DNA from: Crambe crambe
Taxonomy: Eukaryota; Porifera; Demospongiae; Poecilosclerida; Crambeidae
Direction: 5' to 3'
Length of the DNA: 64,000 bases
Assembly: GCA_963924555.1 (NCBI GenBank)
Contig: OZ004584.1
Span: 8,563,753-8,627,752, forward strand
The notes beneath the pieces are model-generated. The model was not told the DNA's origin, ran no database searches, and was given only the letters and a program-made list of their open reading frames with translations. Positions 43,509 to 54,367 of this stretch are shown piece after piece. How positions within the stretch are numbered: position 1 is the stretch's first letter; each line of letters begins with the position of its first letter. The position numbers were made by a program, and so were the translations under genes.

Positions 43509-43943
43509 AGTCTGGCCCAGCTTTTCTTTTTTGGGGGGAGGGGGAAGAAAAGTGGTCTGGGAGCTCTAGCATCAACTACTTGTGATGCCCGAGTTTTCTC
43601 TCAAATAAACGTGTGTTGAATAATTTTCCGAAGCCAGTCAGTAGAATTGTGAACACATTGCCCTTATAAATCGCTGATACAACTTCCAGCTGTTCAGGCT
43701 TCAGGCCAGATATTCCTAGCTCTTCAAGCACAGCTCTCAGTGACTTTTCCATAGTTCTGGAATGAATTGTGGGTGTGTCTCGCCAACATTATACTACTTC
43801 ACGTGACTGAATAGAGCAATCTGATTGGCATGCAACTATAGTTGCGTGCACGGGCATTGCAAGTAGTTGATGCTAGAGCCACCAGACCATTTTTCTTCCC
43901 CCTCCTCCCAAAACAAGAAAAGCTGGGCTGGTGACACCAGACT
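43509..43943. mobile_element. Inverted-repeat element of about 435 bp
   Basis: Left arm AGTCTGGCCCAGCTTTTCTT, a G-rich tract, then CTCTAGCATCAACTACTTG; right arm CAAGTAGTTGATGCTAGAG, a C-rich tract and AAGCTGGGCTGGTGACACCAGACT. Arms are about 80 bp. Unrelated to the other elements in the window. Confidence 0.7.
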
Positions 43944-44345
43944 ACTTGTCCACCTCCCATCTGCCACTGTTTACCCATCTATGTTCATGCAAGGTGGAAT
44001 GTAATTTACTGCCCACACACACATCCAGGAAGTTAAGTTTGGATGGCCTCATCTAGTACAAGTCATACCTTCTCCTGTCCCTCCATCAGACTCTCAGTAG
44101 TGGAGTGCACTCTGCCCAGTCAAGTAAGGCAAGGGGGTGGAGCCTGTAGAAGTACAGCGAAAATAGTTATCTGGCTTGCACACATTCACAGCAGGGGGCC
44201 TTGGAAACTGCTTTATCAGGAGATCACAAACGCAAATCCCTCTGTAAAGACCTCGCAAGGTATCTTAGCTATATTGATCCACGCTCTCCATCTACCTGTC
44301 CCTAGATAGTCTCATCAATATCACATCCGATCAAATTCCTCTAGC

Positions 44346-44485
44346 TCTTCCGCCGATCTCTTCCTAGTTTCGTAACCACTTCCCCGTTTCCAGTCCGGAA
44401 CTGGACCAGGTGAGCGTGGATGAACCTGCCAGGAATAAACTTGATTCGGATCCAAATATCCTCACAAGTTTTGATGATAAAAAGG
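44346..44485 (+). pseudogene. Partial duplicate of the SLC2A first-exon region
   Basis: Repeats the GCTCTTCCGC..TTTCGTAACCACTTCC leader (also at 45349-45387) joined directly to CCAGTCCGGAACTGGACCAG and the exon 1 coding end down to GATGATAAAAAGGTTAGCAG. The ATG part is missing. Confidence 0.6.
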
Positions 44486-45663
44486 TTAGCAGTTAGTTCA
44501 TGTTCATTAAAGTCTATTCGCGTTCACCTTGACCTTCTTATATCCGCGATAACTTGCTCAATTCTTGACCAATTTCAAAATTTCAAACACCAGCAGCTAG
44601 CTAATTATCTGAGATTTATGATGATGCTTTTTATAAGGATTCATTCCTTACCAGTAAGAAGTTAGCTGTATGTCCCATAAGCAAAGTATGGAGCTGCCAT
44701 TCACACAAGGAATGTAGTGCGCGCGCATTGCGCGCGATAGAGCAACAACAATGGCTGCCAGGTGCTACTGATTCTCGAGTAAGTTAGCTAGCTTACGCGA
44801 GTAACTGCTGGTTAAAACTAAGAAATATGAATTATAGAATAGTTCAGCTAACTAGAAAACTGAATCACGGAATCTTTTAGCTAACTAGATCGATAGAATC
44901 AATGAGAAGTCACATTATCAAGTTTAACTACAATATTCGAATCACTGCTAAACTTTCCGGCAGTTTAGCTTATACAGAACATACAGAATAATCATTGCTA
45001 AACCCTCCAGGAGTTGCTGGGATCAGGAAAGGAAGGAGCAGGCTTGAGATGTCAGCTGAACCACCCTACCTCTCTGGGGATTGTCCAGTAGAAGACAGGG
45101 CAGAGGTCCAGGGAGAGTCATGGCAGGCATGAAAGAAAGTCACGCAAGAACGAGAAAAGAAACGAGAAAAGAACTTGATAACACGTGGCTTGGCTCCAAT
45201 TACCCGCGCATACCTCTAGCTAGCTCTAGCCATAACTATGTGGCTAATTGGATTAACACGCGTTCTTACGTAAGCTTACTATACCACAGCTACTTCCGGG
45301 GCCAAGGTGAACGCGAATAGACTTTAGTTACTCAGAGCACTAGTAGAGAGCTCTTCCGCTGATCTCTTCCTAGTTTCGTAACCACTTCCGCCAGGCACTC
45401 CGATCTGACAATTACAATAATTGGTTGGTCAGGTCGGGAAAAGGGTCGTCACCAACAAAGATAACCACGTGACTTGACGCCCACGCACTAGACAAGCTCT
45501 GCCTTGCTAGGAAGATATGGCTACTGAACAGCAGTCAGAGAAATCTCCACTGATTGGCTCGCCCGTTTTCAGTCCGGAACTGGACCAGGTGAGCATGGAT
45601 GAACCTGCCAGGAATAAACTTGATTCGGATCCAAATATCCTCACAAGTTTTGATGATAAAAAG

Positions 45664-45848
45664 GTTAGCAGTGTTCCGCCAGGCACTCTGGTTGGTCAGG
45701 TCGGGAAAAGGGTCGTCACCAACAAAGATAACCACGTGACTTGACGCCCACGCACTAGACAAGCTCTGCCTTGCTAGGAAGATATGGCTACTGAACAGCA
45801 GTCAGAGAAATCTCCACTGATTGGCTCGCCCGTTTCCAGTCCGGAACT
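45664..45848 (+). repeat. Second copy of the SLC2A promoter/exon-1 segment
   Basis: 45670-45848 repeats 45388-45576: the CACGTGACTTGACGCCCACGC leader, the ATG at 45783 and the MATEQQSEKSPLIGSPV codons, ending GGAACTAG then GTAACA. A tandem duplication of the 5' end; the phase of this copy does not fit the next exon, whereas the first copy does. Confidence 0.7.
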
Positions 45849-46023
45849 AGGTAACAAAAGAGAGGGTGTCATAATGTGATGATGTGCTGCTGTAATGTGA
45901 TGGTGAGTGAGTCAGCCTTGACTTGACTAATATGTGAATAGTTTTGTTACCTAGGTGATACGAGACTCCTTTGCCAATAACTCCTTTAGTGAGCCAGCAA
46001 TGACCGTTGCTGTGTCGATATAT

Positions 46024-46085
46024 GCCATTGGTGGAATGATAGGAGCTCTTGCAGCTGGCATAGTAGCAGACTGGATTGGCAGGTC

Positions 46086-46144
<59 letters not shown>

Positions 46145-46215
46145 GTCATATATGCCATTGGTGGAATGATAGGAGCTCTTGCAGCTGGCATAGTAGCAGA
46201 CTGGATTGGCAGGTC

Positions 46216-46252
<37 letters not shown>

Positions 46253-46323
46253 GTCATATATGCCATTGGTGGAATGATAGGAGCTCTTGCAGCTAGCATA
46301 GTAGCAGACTGGATTGGCAGGTC

Positions 46324-46373
<50 letters not shown>
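46024..46373 (+). repeat. Triplicated SLC2A exon segment separated by GA microsatellites
   Basis: ATTGGTGGAATGATAGGAGC through GGCAGGTCAGGAGAG occurs three times (near 46027, 46157 and 46267), each followed by a pure GA run (about 46088-46140, 46218-46249, 46326-46373). Every copy keeps the coding end WIG and the GTCAGG donor. The second and third lack the 5' half of the exon and an acceptor. Confidence 0.85.
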
Positions 46374-46376
<3 letters not shown>

Positions 46377-48123
46377 GTCATGTGACTGACAACCTGACCA
46401 TCTATTCAATTATCTTGTTCTTATTCTCCACCACTATATATTCTTACCATGGTCTCTATATAGACAGGTTCCATCATGACATACTTTTCTCTCTTTTTTC
46501 TCCTCCTAGAAAGTACACAATGCTGTTGAACAACACTGTGATCATTGCTGGTGTCATATTTGAGTCCTTTGCTTTCCATCCAGCCATGTTCATCATTGGA
46601 CGCATCCTGGTCGGCATCAACTCAGGTAATGGTTGCTAAGGGTAACAAGAGGGTAGCATTACATTATATGAAGATAATGTTCCTGAGATATTGTATCCCC
46701 TCCAAATCCCCTCCTCAGGGATCAACACAGTCATCGTTCCTATGTACATCTCAGAGATATCTCCAGTGAATCTGAGAGGATCCATAGGAGTCTGTCATCA
46801 AATGGCCATTGTCTCCACTCCCAGATCCTAGGAATAAAAGCAGTCAGTATTTAATGCTACCTTTAGGTCATGTGATGGTCATAGCCTCGATGCTACTTCT
46901 GTCATGTGATATATATAACCTTGTGCTCAGTCTTACGATACCTTCCCTATGCTAACTCTGTCATGTGGTAGACATGCATATAACTGTCATGCATGTCATG
47001 TGATGCACCTTTCATTGTCATGTGGGATCCTTATCATGTGATACACCATGTGACTATTATGTGATTTTGAACCTGTGCAGATTCTTGGCAGACCGGATTC
47101 AGAGTTTTATGGTTGGAGGATTTTATTTGCCCTATAACTCTCATATTCTCTGCCTTCCAGTTGGCACTGTTACCATGGTTACCACAGAGCCCTAAATATC
47201 TGTTCGTCAAATGCAAAAAAGTAGAAGCAGCTATCCATGGTGAGTGAATCCAAATGCTAAAAACGAAATTGTGATTGGCATAATTCTAGCTCTGAAGCGC
47301 TTGAGAGGAAATGCTGATATCAACCAGGAGCTACAGCTAATGAGAGTGAGTCTAGTGATCATGTGACCTGCTATTAATGTCACATGACTGTAATGATATA
47401 GGATGAATTGAAGGATCTTGAGCGTCCAAGAGGTCACACTGATTCAGTTTTTCAAGATTCCTCACTTGTTTCGAGCTTTGTGCATAAGTAACATGCTGCA
47501 CTTGTCACAACAGCTGAGTGGCATCAATGGAGGATAGTTTCTTGTGGTGGATACCCTTTACCAGATGTTTCTGCATACCCACAGCTCCTGTATTATAGTA
47601 ATAACATCTTCCAAGCAGCGTCTCCTCATGATGTTGATATAGCAACAGTTGTGTCGATCTGTAGGTGTGGTCCTTGTCATAGTAACATTCATAACAGTAA
47701 GTTAGTTTCATGTTGTTTGACCAATCTGACCTTAGACCCCTGCAGGTCTTCCTAGTCCATGGAGTTGCTAGGGCGACGCACACTCATGTTGTATGGGTTA
47801 GGAGGCATGACCATCTCTTTTACCGTCCTCGCCAGTATGTTCTGCTTCCAGGTAAGGTAACCATGGACTTGGCCCAGGTAATATGGAATCATCCTTCAGT
47901 TTAAACACAGATTTCCTCTTCATTTGTGATTGATTACAGGGGGCATCCCTTGGTTGATGGTGTCAGAGCTCTTCATGCAAGAGGCATGCAGTAACCATAG
48001 CAACCATAGTGAATTGGATGGCTAATTTTGCTGTGGGATTCTTCTTTCCTTTCATACTGGTAAATTTCAAAACGTTTTGAGCTACTGATCAAATGTCAAG
48101 AATTACTTGGACCTGATCAATAG

Positions 48124-48230
48124 TTACCTTTTAATGATGCCTTGAATGTCCTTTCACTCCATATAGAGATACATTCAACCCCCGAGACTACCAATTCTCC
48201 TGTGGGGAGGACAATACTACCAGTCCCTCA
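48124..48230 (-). pseudogene. Fragment of a kelch exon 3' end
   Basis: Matches the last ~100 bases of the family's kelch exons (CCAATTCTCCTGTGGGGAGG and CTTTTAATGATGCCTTGAA), including the donor region. It sits between the SLC2A and dynamitin relics, a trace of recombination with the array. Confidence 0.7.
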
Positions 48231-48467
48231 AATAGCTGGATGGTGTCAGTTCTGCATTAATAGGATGTTACAAAGTGTTCACACGAAGTCTACACACCTC
48301 TCAAAAGTAAGTAATTACCTATGGATCATGGGGGTGTGGTTTCCTGTCATGTGATCTAGCTGATAGTTCAGCTCTTAGGAAGCCTTCCCTACTGTATGTA
48401 CTACTGATTGTAGTGGGTGTGGTTTCCTGTCATGTGATCCTTCTGGATGAAAGTATATTTTATTCAG

Positions 48468-49439
48468 TTGAGTGAAGTGGAGAAGAGATTGGTCCAGTTA
48501 GAGTCACTAGTGGGTGATGAGGAACAGACAGTGGTAAGTTATTACAACTGACAGAAGCAGCTTCTACACATTACACTTCTCCCCACATAGTCTTCAGTCA
48601 CTGGAGGCCTCAACAGTAAAGAGAAGAGTCTTTCTGTGAGTCACATGACTTTAATTCAACATCACAAGGTCTCAATTCTTTTCACCTTCAGTCGGCATTG
48701 TTGAACTTCCAGGGTCGAGTGGCTCTTCTGGGTCCTGACCACATAACATCCATCAGTGCCCAACCACAGGTCAGTCAGTTACAACTTTTCTTATAAATGT
48801 GTCCATCCCTGCTACGTAAGTCCAAGGCAGACACACTGGAATCTCCATGTGTTGTATCCTTCTTTTCTTCTTTCAGGGACTGCTGTCTCTCTTGGAGCAG
48901 AAGAAAGCACAAAAACTAAAGACCCAGAGAAGTCTGCACGAGTAAGCACAAATATTAAATGTCTCCATGATTCAGAGAATGACAAGTCCTTTATTTCACT
49001 GTCTGTTTTTAGGTTTCTGAAGCACTGGAGACAGTCGGTCGCTTGGCCAGTGTAGCCCCTCTGATTCCAGATCTCGTGGAACGTCTCCACGCCCTGAAGG
49101 ACCTGCACGAGAGGGCTGCCCAGTTTGCTGGGTCAGTGGCATACATCTCTGACAGTCAAGACCAGCTCTCCAAGCAAACCACGGACTACTCAGTCAGGTC
49201 TGTTACAGATCTAGCACTTAGAATGGGTATGGTCCTCTTCAAAGCAAGATATGAGGACTGCATGTCTGACCAAATGGAAGCTTTTGTTTTTGTTCATTTA
49301 ACTGTGCAGATAATAATGCATTCTCATTTCCTGCCCATCCCATCAGGTACAACTGTCACTTCAAAAGAACATATCCACACTTCATTCCAAGTTTCAAGAT
49401 CTTGGATCCAGAATGGAATCATTACAGACTAAGTCTTAA
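48468..49439 (+). pseudogene. DCTN2: Dynactin subunit 2 (dynamitin), C-terminal half
   Basis: Exons: 48468-48533 (LSEVEKRLVQLESLVGDE), 48591-48635, 48692-48769 (SALLNFQGRVALLG), about 48878-48940, 49013-49193 (LETVGRLASVAPLIPDLVERL, LHERAAQFAG), and 49348-49439 (VQLSLQKNISTLHSKFQDL, TAA). The order and motifs fit the coiled-coil C-terminal half of dynamitin, which forms the dynactin shoulder. The N-terminal half is absent and replaced by the SLC2A relic. In the exon at 48878 the first part is best read in one frame and the rest in another, suggesting a small frameshift near an A-run. Probably dead. Confidence 0.7.
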
Positions 49440-49612
49440 TTATCTTGTGCAGTATACATAGGAACTCATTGGGAAATGAAATATTAATGATGTAATTGTG
49501 CATTAAAAATAATAAGAAAATTAGTTCTTTTGTAATCCATCCATTAAGAGTTTTGAAGTCCTAAAGGATAGAATGAAGAGTATCCACTTTCACTATGTGC
49601 ATAAAGACTTAC

Positions 49613-52600
49613 CTATTGTAGCAAATTTAATGGTTGCACTTTCTAGTTCCAAGGACTTGATCACTTATTCATGGTTGCTACAGGAGACAGAGATCAGTAA
49701 ACTACCCAGTAAATTAGCTAGTATAACACCTTACCTCTTGGGTGTGCTGTGGCTATCCTTTTGAACATTCCTCCATCAAGCTTCCTAACACCAGCTGCTA
49801 GTTGCCTCCAACTCGGTTTGCCATATTTGGCAGTGTTGTAATTCTGCTTCAGCCACTCGGTAATGACGTCGAACAGGCACCTGCTACAATTTCCAGAGTT
49901 ATTCCTGCGGATGACCTCAATGGAACTGGTCTTCAGTCTGAGGTAAGTAGCAAGGGTGTCCCAACTGGCCGCCAAGTCCTCCACTTCATCCATCACATCT
50001 GTTATGTCTTCAGGATCTATTATCAATGCAACATTGACTCATTGTAAGTTTGAGGGAGATCTGATGACTCACCTAGTTCAGAATCATCTATCGTTTCAAG
50101 AACTTGTTTCCACTCGGTTCCATTGGTTGCTGGGAGTGGAGTAACATGAGAGTGGAGACCTAGAAATAATTAAGAATGAAATTATGTTGCAAGGAGACAA
50201 GGAATTGTTTGCACTACCAGTACTGACCAGACTGAGGTGAGACAGGTCCACTTGTACCCTCTCCACTACTATCAGTCAGAGGCTATAATGAAGGGAAGAA
50301 ATAATATGCAATCTTGTTTACCAGTTATAACACGAGACTCATTATATTGTAACGTCTTCTAAAGGATTATCTTGGTCACTTTAGACTATATATCATGCTC
50401 ACTAAGGTTCTCTACTCTATATAATGCACACCAAATCATTACGTCACGACTTCAGGGCAAGGTACTTGCTACAATTTACTTACCTTTCCAAACCAAACCA
50501 AATGCTGACTTTGCATATAAACAGGTTCAGGTTCTCTGGGATTCTTGAGGCAGTCCATTATGTAAGGAGAAGTCTCTTCACTGTCCACAACGCACAAGTG
50601 GTCTCTTCCAGGGTGGGAGGGACATTCAAAGGAGAGTTGGTAGCTCACAGAAAAGGCATAGTTCATACGAGAGGTGACTGTCTTCAGTGTATGCTCAATG
50701 ATCTCTCTGATGGCATGACACACCTCGTGTGTTGGGGTCTTGGTGATCGGTAGTCTCTTGATGGATACCTCGTAGTACTTTGGTTGGGAGATGAGGGTGA
50801 TGGTGTCACGATCAGCTCCGAATCGAAACTGCACTCGGTTCTTCTTGATGCCTTCCTTGATCAACTTGAGTTTGTGTGAGCTCTGCCCAACTAAGTTGGC
50901 AATGGTGGCAGGAAAGACCCCAAGGGGTACAAAACCACATTCGTATCGAATCAAGAGAGAGGCAGGAAGGAGTTGGGAATCATTATTTCGAAAGTCATTC
51001 AGTTCTTCGCTGCTCACATTCTCAAGGATGCAGGGCATCAGGTAGACCTTTGAACTCTGTGAAGGGTCGGACTGGACTATGGGAGCTATGATGTTGAGAT
51101 GTTCCAGCAGCTTCACCAGTTGGAGTAAGGGAATGTGATCTTTCTTGATGGCCGCCAAAGCATCTTGCAACTCTTTCACTTCAAAGTACTTGATGTCTTC
51201 AGCACGTTCTTCAAAACTTTTTCCTTTCGTCCAGATATGACGATGTTCATGAAGTGCTGCTGCTATGTCTTTGAAGGGGATGAAGTCCAAACGTTCGTCT
51301 CTCGTTTCTTGCTCCTTTAAAGCTTCCTTCACATCTTCAAATGAAAACTGTCCAGTTTTCTGGAATTTTTCCTGAGCTGCCCTCTTCACTTTGCCATATT
51401 TGAATGTGTTGACAATCATGTTGGTCACACTGTCGAATACGATTTGTACGTCACAAATGACAGTGTCTTTCAGCTCAGGAACGTCAGGGAAGTACATCAA
51501 GACTCCAGCGTAGTGGTGCAAGAACCACAAGGCCACTTTAGTCTCCTTTGTGGACATGCCAAACTGCCAAGCTAGTTCCATGCAGTACTCCAGGCTCAGC
51601 ATTCTCACCACTTGTTTGCGAAGACAGAGACTGAACATGAGCCAAGCTGCTGGAATGGGGATCTTCTTGAAGTGGTGCCGAATGCGATCCTGAAGGAATT
51701 TGCGAATGGAATCCACCTCTTCCTTACCTCCTGTCTTGTTGTCGACTGCAAGGACCAACTGATCCTTCTCGGCAAACTCAACGAGACCTTCTTTATAGAA
51801 GCTAGTATTCGTGATGGTACTTTTCAGCTCATCGTCAAATTTCTTGATCTCTTCTTTGCTCACCTTGTCTTTGTGAGTAGCAACTATGAAAGCTACTGAA
51901 TTGGATGATGGCTGAACCAACTTGGCTGCTGGATTGAGGTCAGAGTCTCCATCTAAAGTGTTATCAGGACAAGTGCGACAGCAAGCAACGGCAGACAGGG
52001 CTTGGAGTATCATCTCCTCCACGGTGTATGTCGATTCCACTGGTATGGTGGACTCACCTGTCGATGGATCCAGGTACGATATGCTATAGCGACTCTTGAG
52101 ATCGTCGATAAGTTTGCAGAAGATCAGGTACAGGGAAGGACCCATTACGAGAGCTGGTAGCATGTCCATGAACTCTGGCTGACCTCCAGTGTCTTCCATC
52201 TTGATGAGAGCAGTGTATTTGAGTGTATACTTGATCACCTCCCAATCCTTGGAAGCCATTGCCTTCGTCAACATGTCGTTCATGTCGAATGCAAAGTTGA
52301 TATCGGCTGGACCGTTATAAACTGATTCTTCCTGCTGGGGCTCAACCTCTACTGGTGGCTCTGACTCCTCTGCATCTTCCACGGGGACGATTGATTGAGT
52401 AGAACTGACACTCGTGCTTGCAGAATTGAACCTAGACCGGGTCTCCATTGCCTGAGGTGGTGGGCCCTCTGGCGTGATTAAGAGTGATCTATCCACTGAT
52501 GGTTCAGATGCTACAACGGAGTTCGTTTCAAAGAAGAACTGGAGGAGCATGCGTGCTTCGTCTGAAAGACCTTGGAGAGATGACCAATTCTCTGCAGATA

Positions 52601-54320
52601 TCACAGCAGTACTGCTAGAGAGACTTCTAATGATGACTTGTCTGGATTCGACCGTTCCCGTGCTAGGCTGCTCTGCCTCTCTAGCTGAGCTGATGTCTGC
52701 GATCTCTCCTGTCAGGCGGCGACGCATCGAAGTCTTTCCCAAACGAGGAGCACCAACAAAGAGGAACTTGAGGAAATACATGTCTAAAGACCCTCGTGTG
52801 GCAAGAATCTGTCGGTAGGCAGCAATGTAACCTCCAGTGGGACCTGACCAATAGAAAATAGTCATCATTAATATTAATATGTCCATCACATGGTACAACC
52901 TCCCGACCCTTAGAAACCTTGATTGATTCAGAGGAAGTGGGCAGACCATAGTGGTCTACTTTGAATATAAATTATCAGCCATGGTTTAATCTCCACTCAC
53001 CAGAGAGATAGTCCTCAATCTGTACACTCAGTTCATTCAGCTCAAGTATTTTCAATATACCAAACAATGATGTCCAGGTTGGAGGAAGACGACTCTTTCC
53101 TGGAGATTTCCATTGGCTGATCACAATTTCAACAGCTTGAGCAGGATCAGACACAAGACGATGCTCCAAAGTGATCCCAGCAGCTTGTATCAGTTCAGTG
53201 TGGACCTTTGCCAGTGACGTGACCACCTGGATTCCTACTCCCTCCAGTCTAGAGAGAGCACTCACGCTGAATTGACTCTCGGGGTTGAATGGAGTCACTG
53301 GGAATGGGATAAATTACAAAGCAGTTAAATCGGGACCTCCAGAGTATTTAAGAATTGTTGGGATGGACCATTTTGATCTTGTGATACTATTACATCATCA
53401 AGACATAATCAATTATTTGGGCAGAATTCAGTAGTCACCTTTCAATGATGCCTTGAATACCCTGTTACTCCAATCTCCAGAAGCACTGAACCCCCCTAAC
53501 ACCACCAATTCTCCTGTGGGGAGGACGATAGTAGCAGTGGTATCCAATTCTATAGGCAAATTCCCCACATGTAACCAGGAGAGGGTGTGAGGGGAGTAGG
53601 CACAGATCTCAGAGGAACGGGCATAACCAAGACATCCTCCAGTAGATATCAGCTGATTTGCAAATGATGAAGGAGAAGACCTTTCAAGATGAATCTGTAA
53701 CTCACTCCACAAACCACTGGAGTGTGATATTTCTTGAGTATAGTCTTCATTAAGGAGTGACTCCAACTTGCAGTGAAATACTGAGAGACCCTGTCCCAAG
53801 CCACCCATCAAATACAGTCTTCCTTTATGGAGAGTGGATTTCAAACAATAACATGCTTTAGGTAGAGGTTGAACAGACGACCACTCATTGTCTTTGAGTA
53901 TCTCCACTACATTCACTCTTTCCCTTCCACTATCTGCACCACCTGATACCACCAAACATTCGGGATTTCCAGTGTTCAATGCTGATGAATAATAACGACT
54001 AGTTGGCATTGGTGACAGTGATGGTTGCCAGTTTGTTCCTCCTTTAAGTGTCCATAGTTTATTTGTAATCATATCAGTATCAGGTTCTTCTCCACCAACA
54101 AGCACCACCTGAGAGTGGTAGGTGGTGAGGCCATAATAACGGGTGGGTGTGGTCACTTGTGACCATGAGTTCAAATCAGTGGAGGAGATAAACAGTGAGG
54201 CATCACTTTCCAGTGATGATGTGTACCCTCCTCCTAAATATATCGTGTTCTGCAGTAGCACACATTGGGCAATTCTCATAAGCTTTGGTAGTGGAGTGCA
54301 CTCTGCCCAGTCAAGTGAGG
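49613..54320 (-). CDS. Unit 5: kelch-DD-Roc-COR-DD gene, DD3-only form, 3' end incomplete
   Basis: Inferred exons: 54320-53439 kelch, 53297-53001 DD1, 52843-50484 Roc-COR (type A), 50282-50228 linker, 50129-50073 fused exon, 50016-49735 DD3, 49663-49613 tail. All phases agree through the 51-nt tail exon (phase 1 out). The final exon seen in units 2 and 6 is missing: the dynamitin relic begins within 200 bp. Translation would run on or use an unseen exon. The domain part is open, so a protein may still be made. Confidence 0.75.
49735..50016 (-). CDS. Death domain DD3 of unit 5
   Basis: 282 nt, phase 1 both sides, with SWDTLATYLRLKTSSIEVI and GKPSWRQL. It is the only Death domain after COR in this unit. 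Confidence 0.85.
50073..50129 (-). CDS. Fused linker exon of unit 5
   Basis: 57 nt, phase 1 both sides. Its first eight bases (CAACCAAT, after the CTCCCAG acceptor) come from the TNQLGT exon of unit 2 and the rest (GTEWKQVLETIDDSEL) from the exon before DD3. The fusion is in frame and drops DD2 from the gene. Confidence 0.65.
50228..50282 (-). CDS. Unit 5 version of the post-COR linker exon
   Basis: 55 nt, phase 0 to 1, encoding PLTDSSGEGTSGPVSPQS. Same length and phase as the PMTGDGSG exon of other units but only weakly similar, with a GTCAGT donor. Confidence 0.5.
50484..52843 (-). CDS. Roc-COR GTPase exon of unit 5 (type A)
   Basis: 2360 nt, about 786 residues, open. P-loop GAPRLGKTS, DTGGQPEFMD, ATHKDKVS, FLHHYAGVLMYFP. 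Small in-frame differences from unit 3 (DGDSDLN with one codon fewer; an added Lys-Leu in HKLKLIKEG) balance so the length is the same. Confidence 0.92.
53001..53297 (-). CDS. Death-like domain DD1 of unit 5
   Basis: 297 nt, phase 1 both sides, with ILKILELNELSVQIEDYLSG at the end. An internal Met of other copies is Val here, which also shows that this exon is not a translation start. Confidence 0.6.
53439..54320 (-). CDS. Kelch propeller exon of unit 5
   Basis: 882 nt, the longest copy. Variable loops: GGGYTSSLESDA (one extra Gly), ADSGRERVN, LGQGLS, CLGYARSS, FSASGDWSN. Framework as in the other units. Confidence 0.88.
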
Positions 54321-54367
54321 CTAGGGGGTGGAGGATGTCAACCTGTAGAGGTATAGTAGAGAATACC

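Larger units (their letters stand above)
45517..48060 (+). pseudogene. SLC2A (GLUT) sugar-transporter pseudogene
   Basis: Exons that still align to facilitative glucose transporters: 45517-45663 (MATEQQSEKSPL..., phase 0), 45955-46082 (IGGMIGALAAGIVADWIG), 46510-46625 (RKYTMLLNN... to IIGRILVGINS), from 46719 (VPMYISEISPVNLRG, then TAG at 46829-46831), about 47085-47240 (LPWLPQSPKYLFV after a frame change), 47288-47346 (LKRLRGNADINQELQ), 47401 onward, a QQLSGIN remnant near 47510, SMELLGRRTLMLYGLGG near 47757-47850, and VNWMANFAVGFFFPF near 48012-48060. Family hallmarks GRR, PESP-like PQSP and QQLSGIN are visible. Several stops and frame changes occur, and the last membrane helices and C-terminus are missing. 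Plus strand, opposite to the array. Confidence 0.85.

Noticed and set aside
46084..46639. Plus and minus frames rich in Arg-Glu or Ser-Leu repeats
   Set aside because: They are translations of GA microsatellites, not genes.
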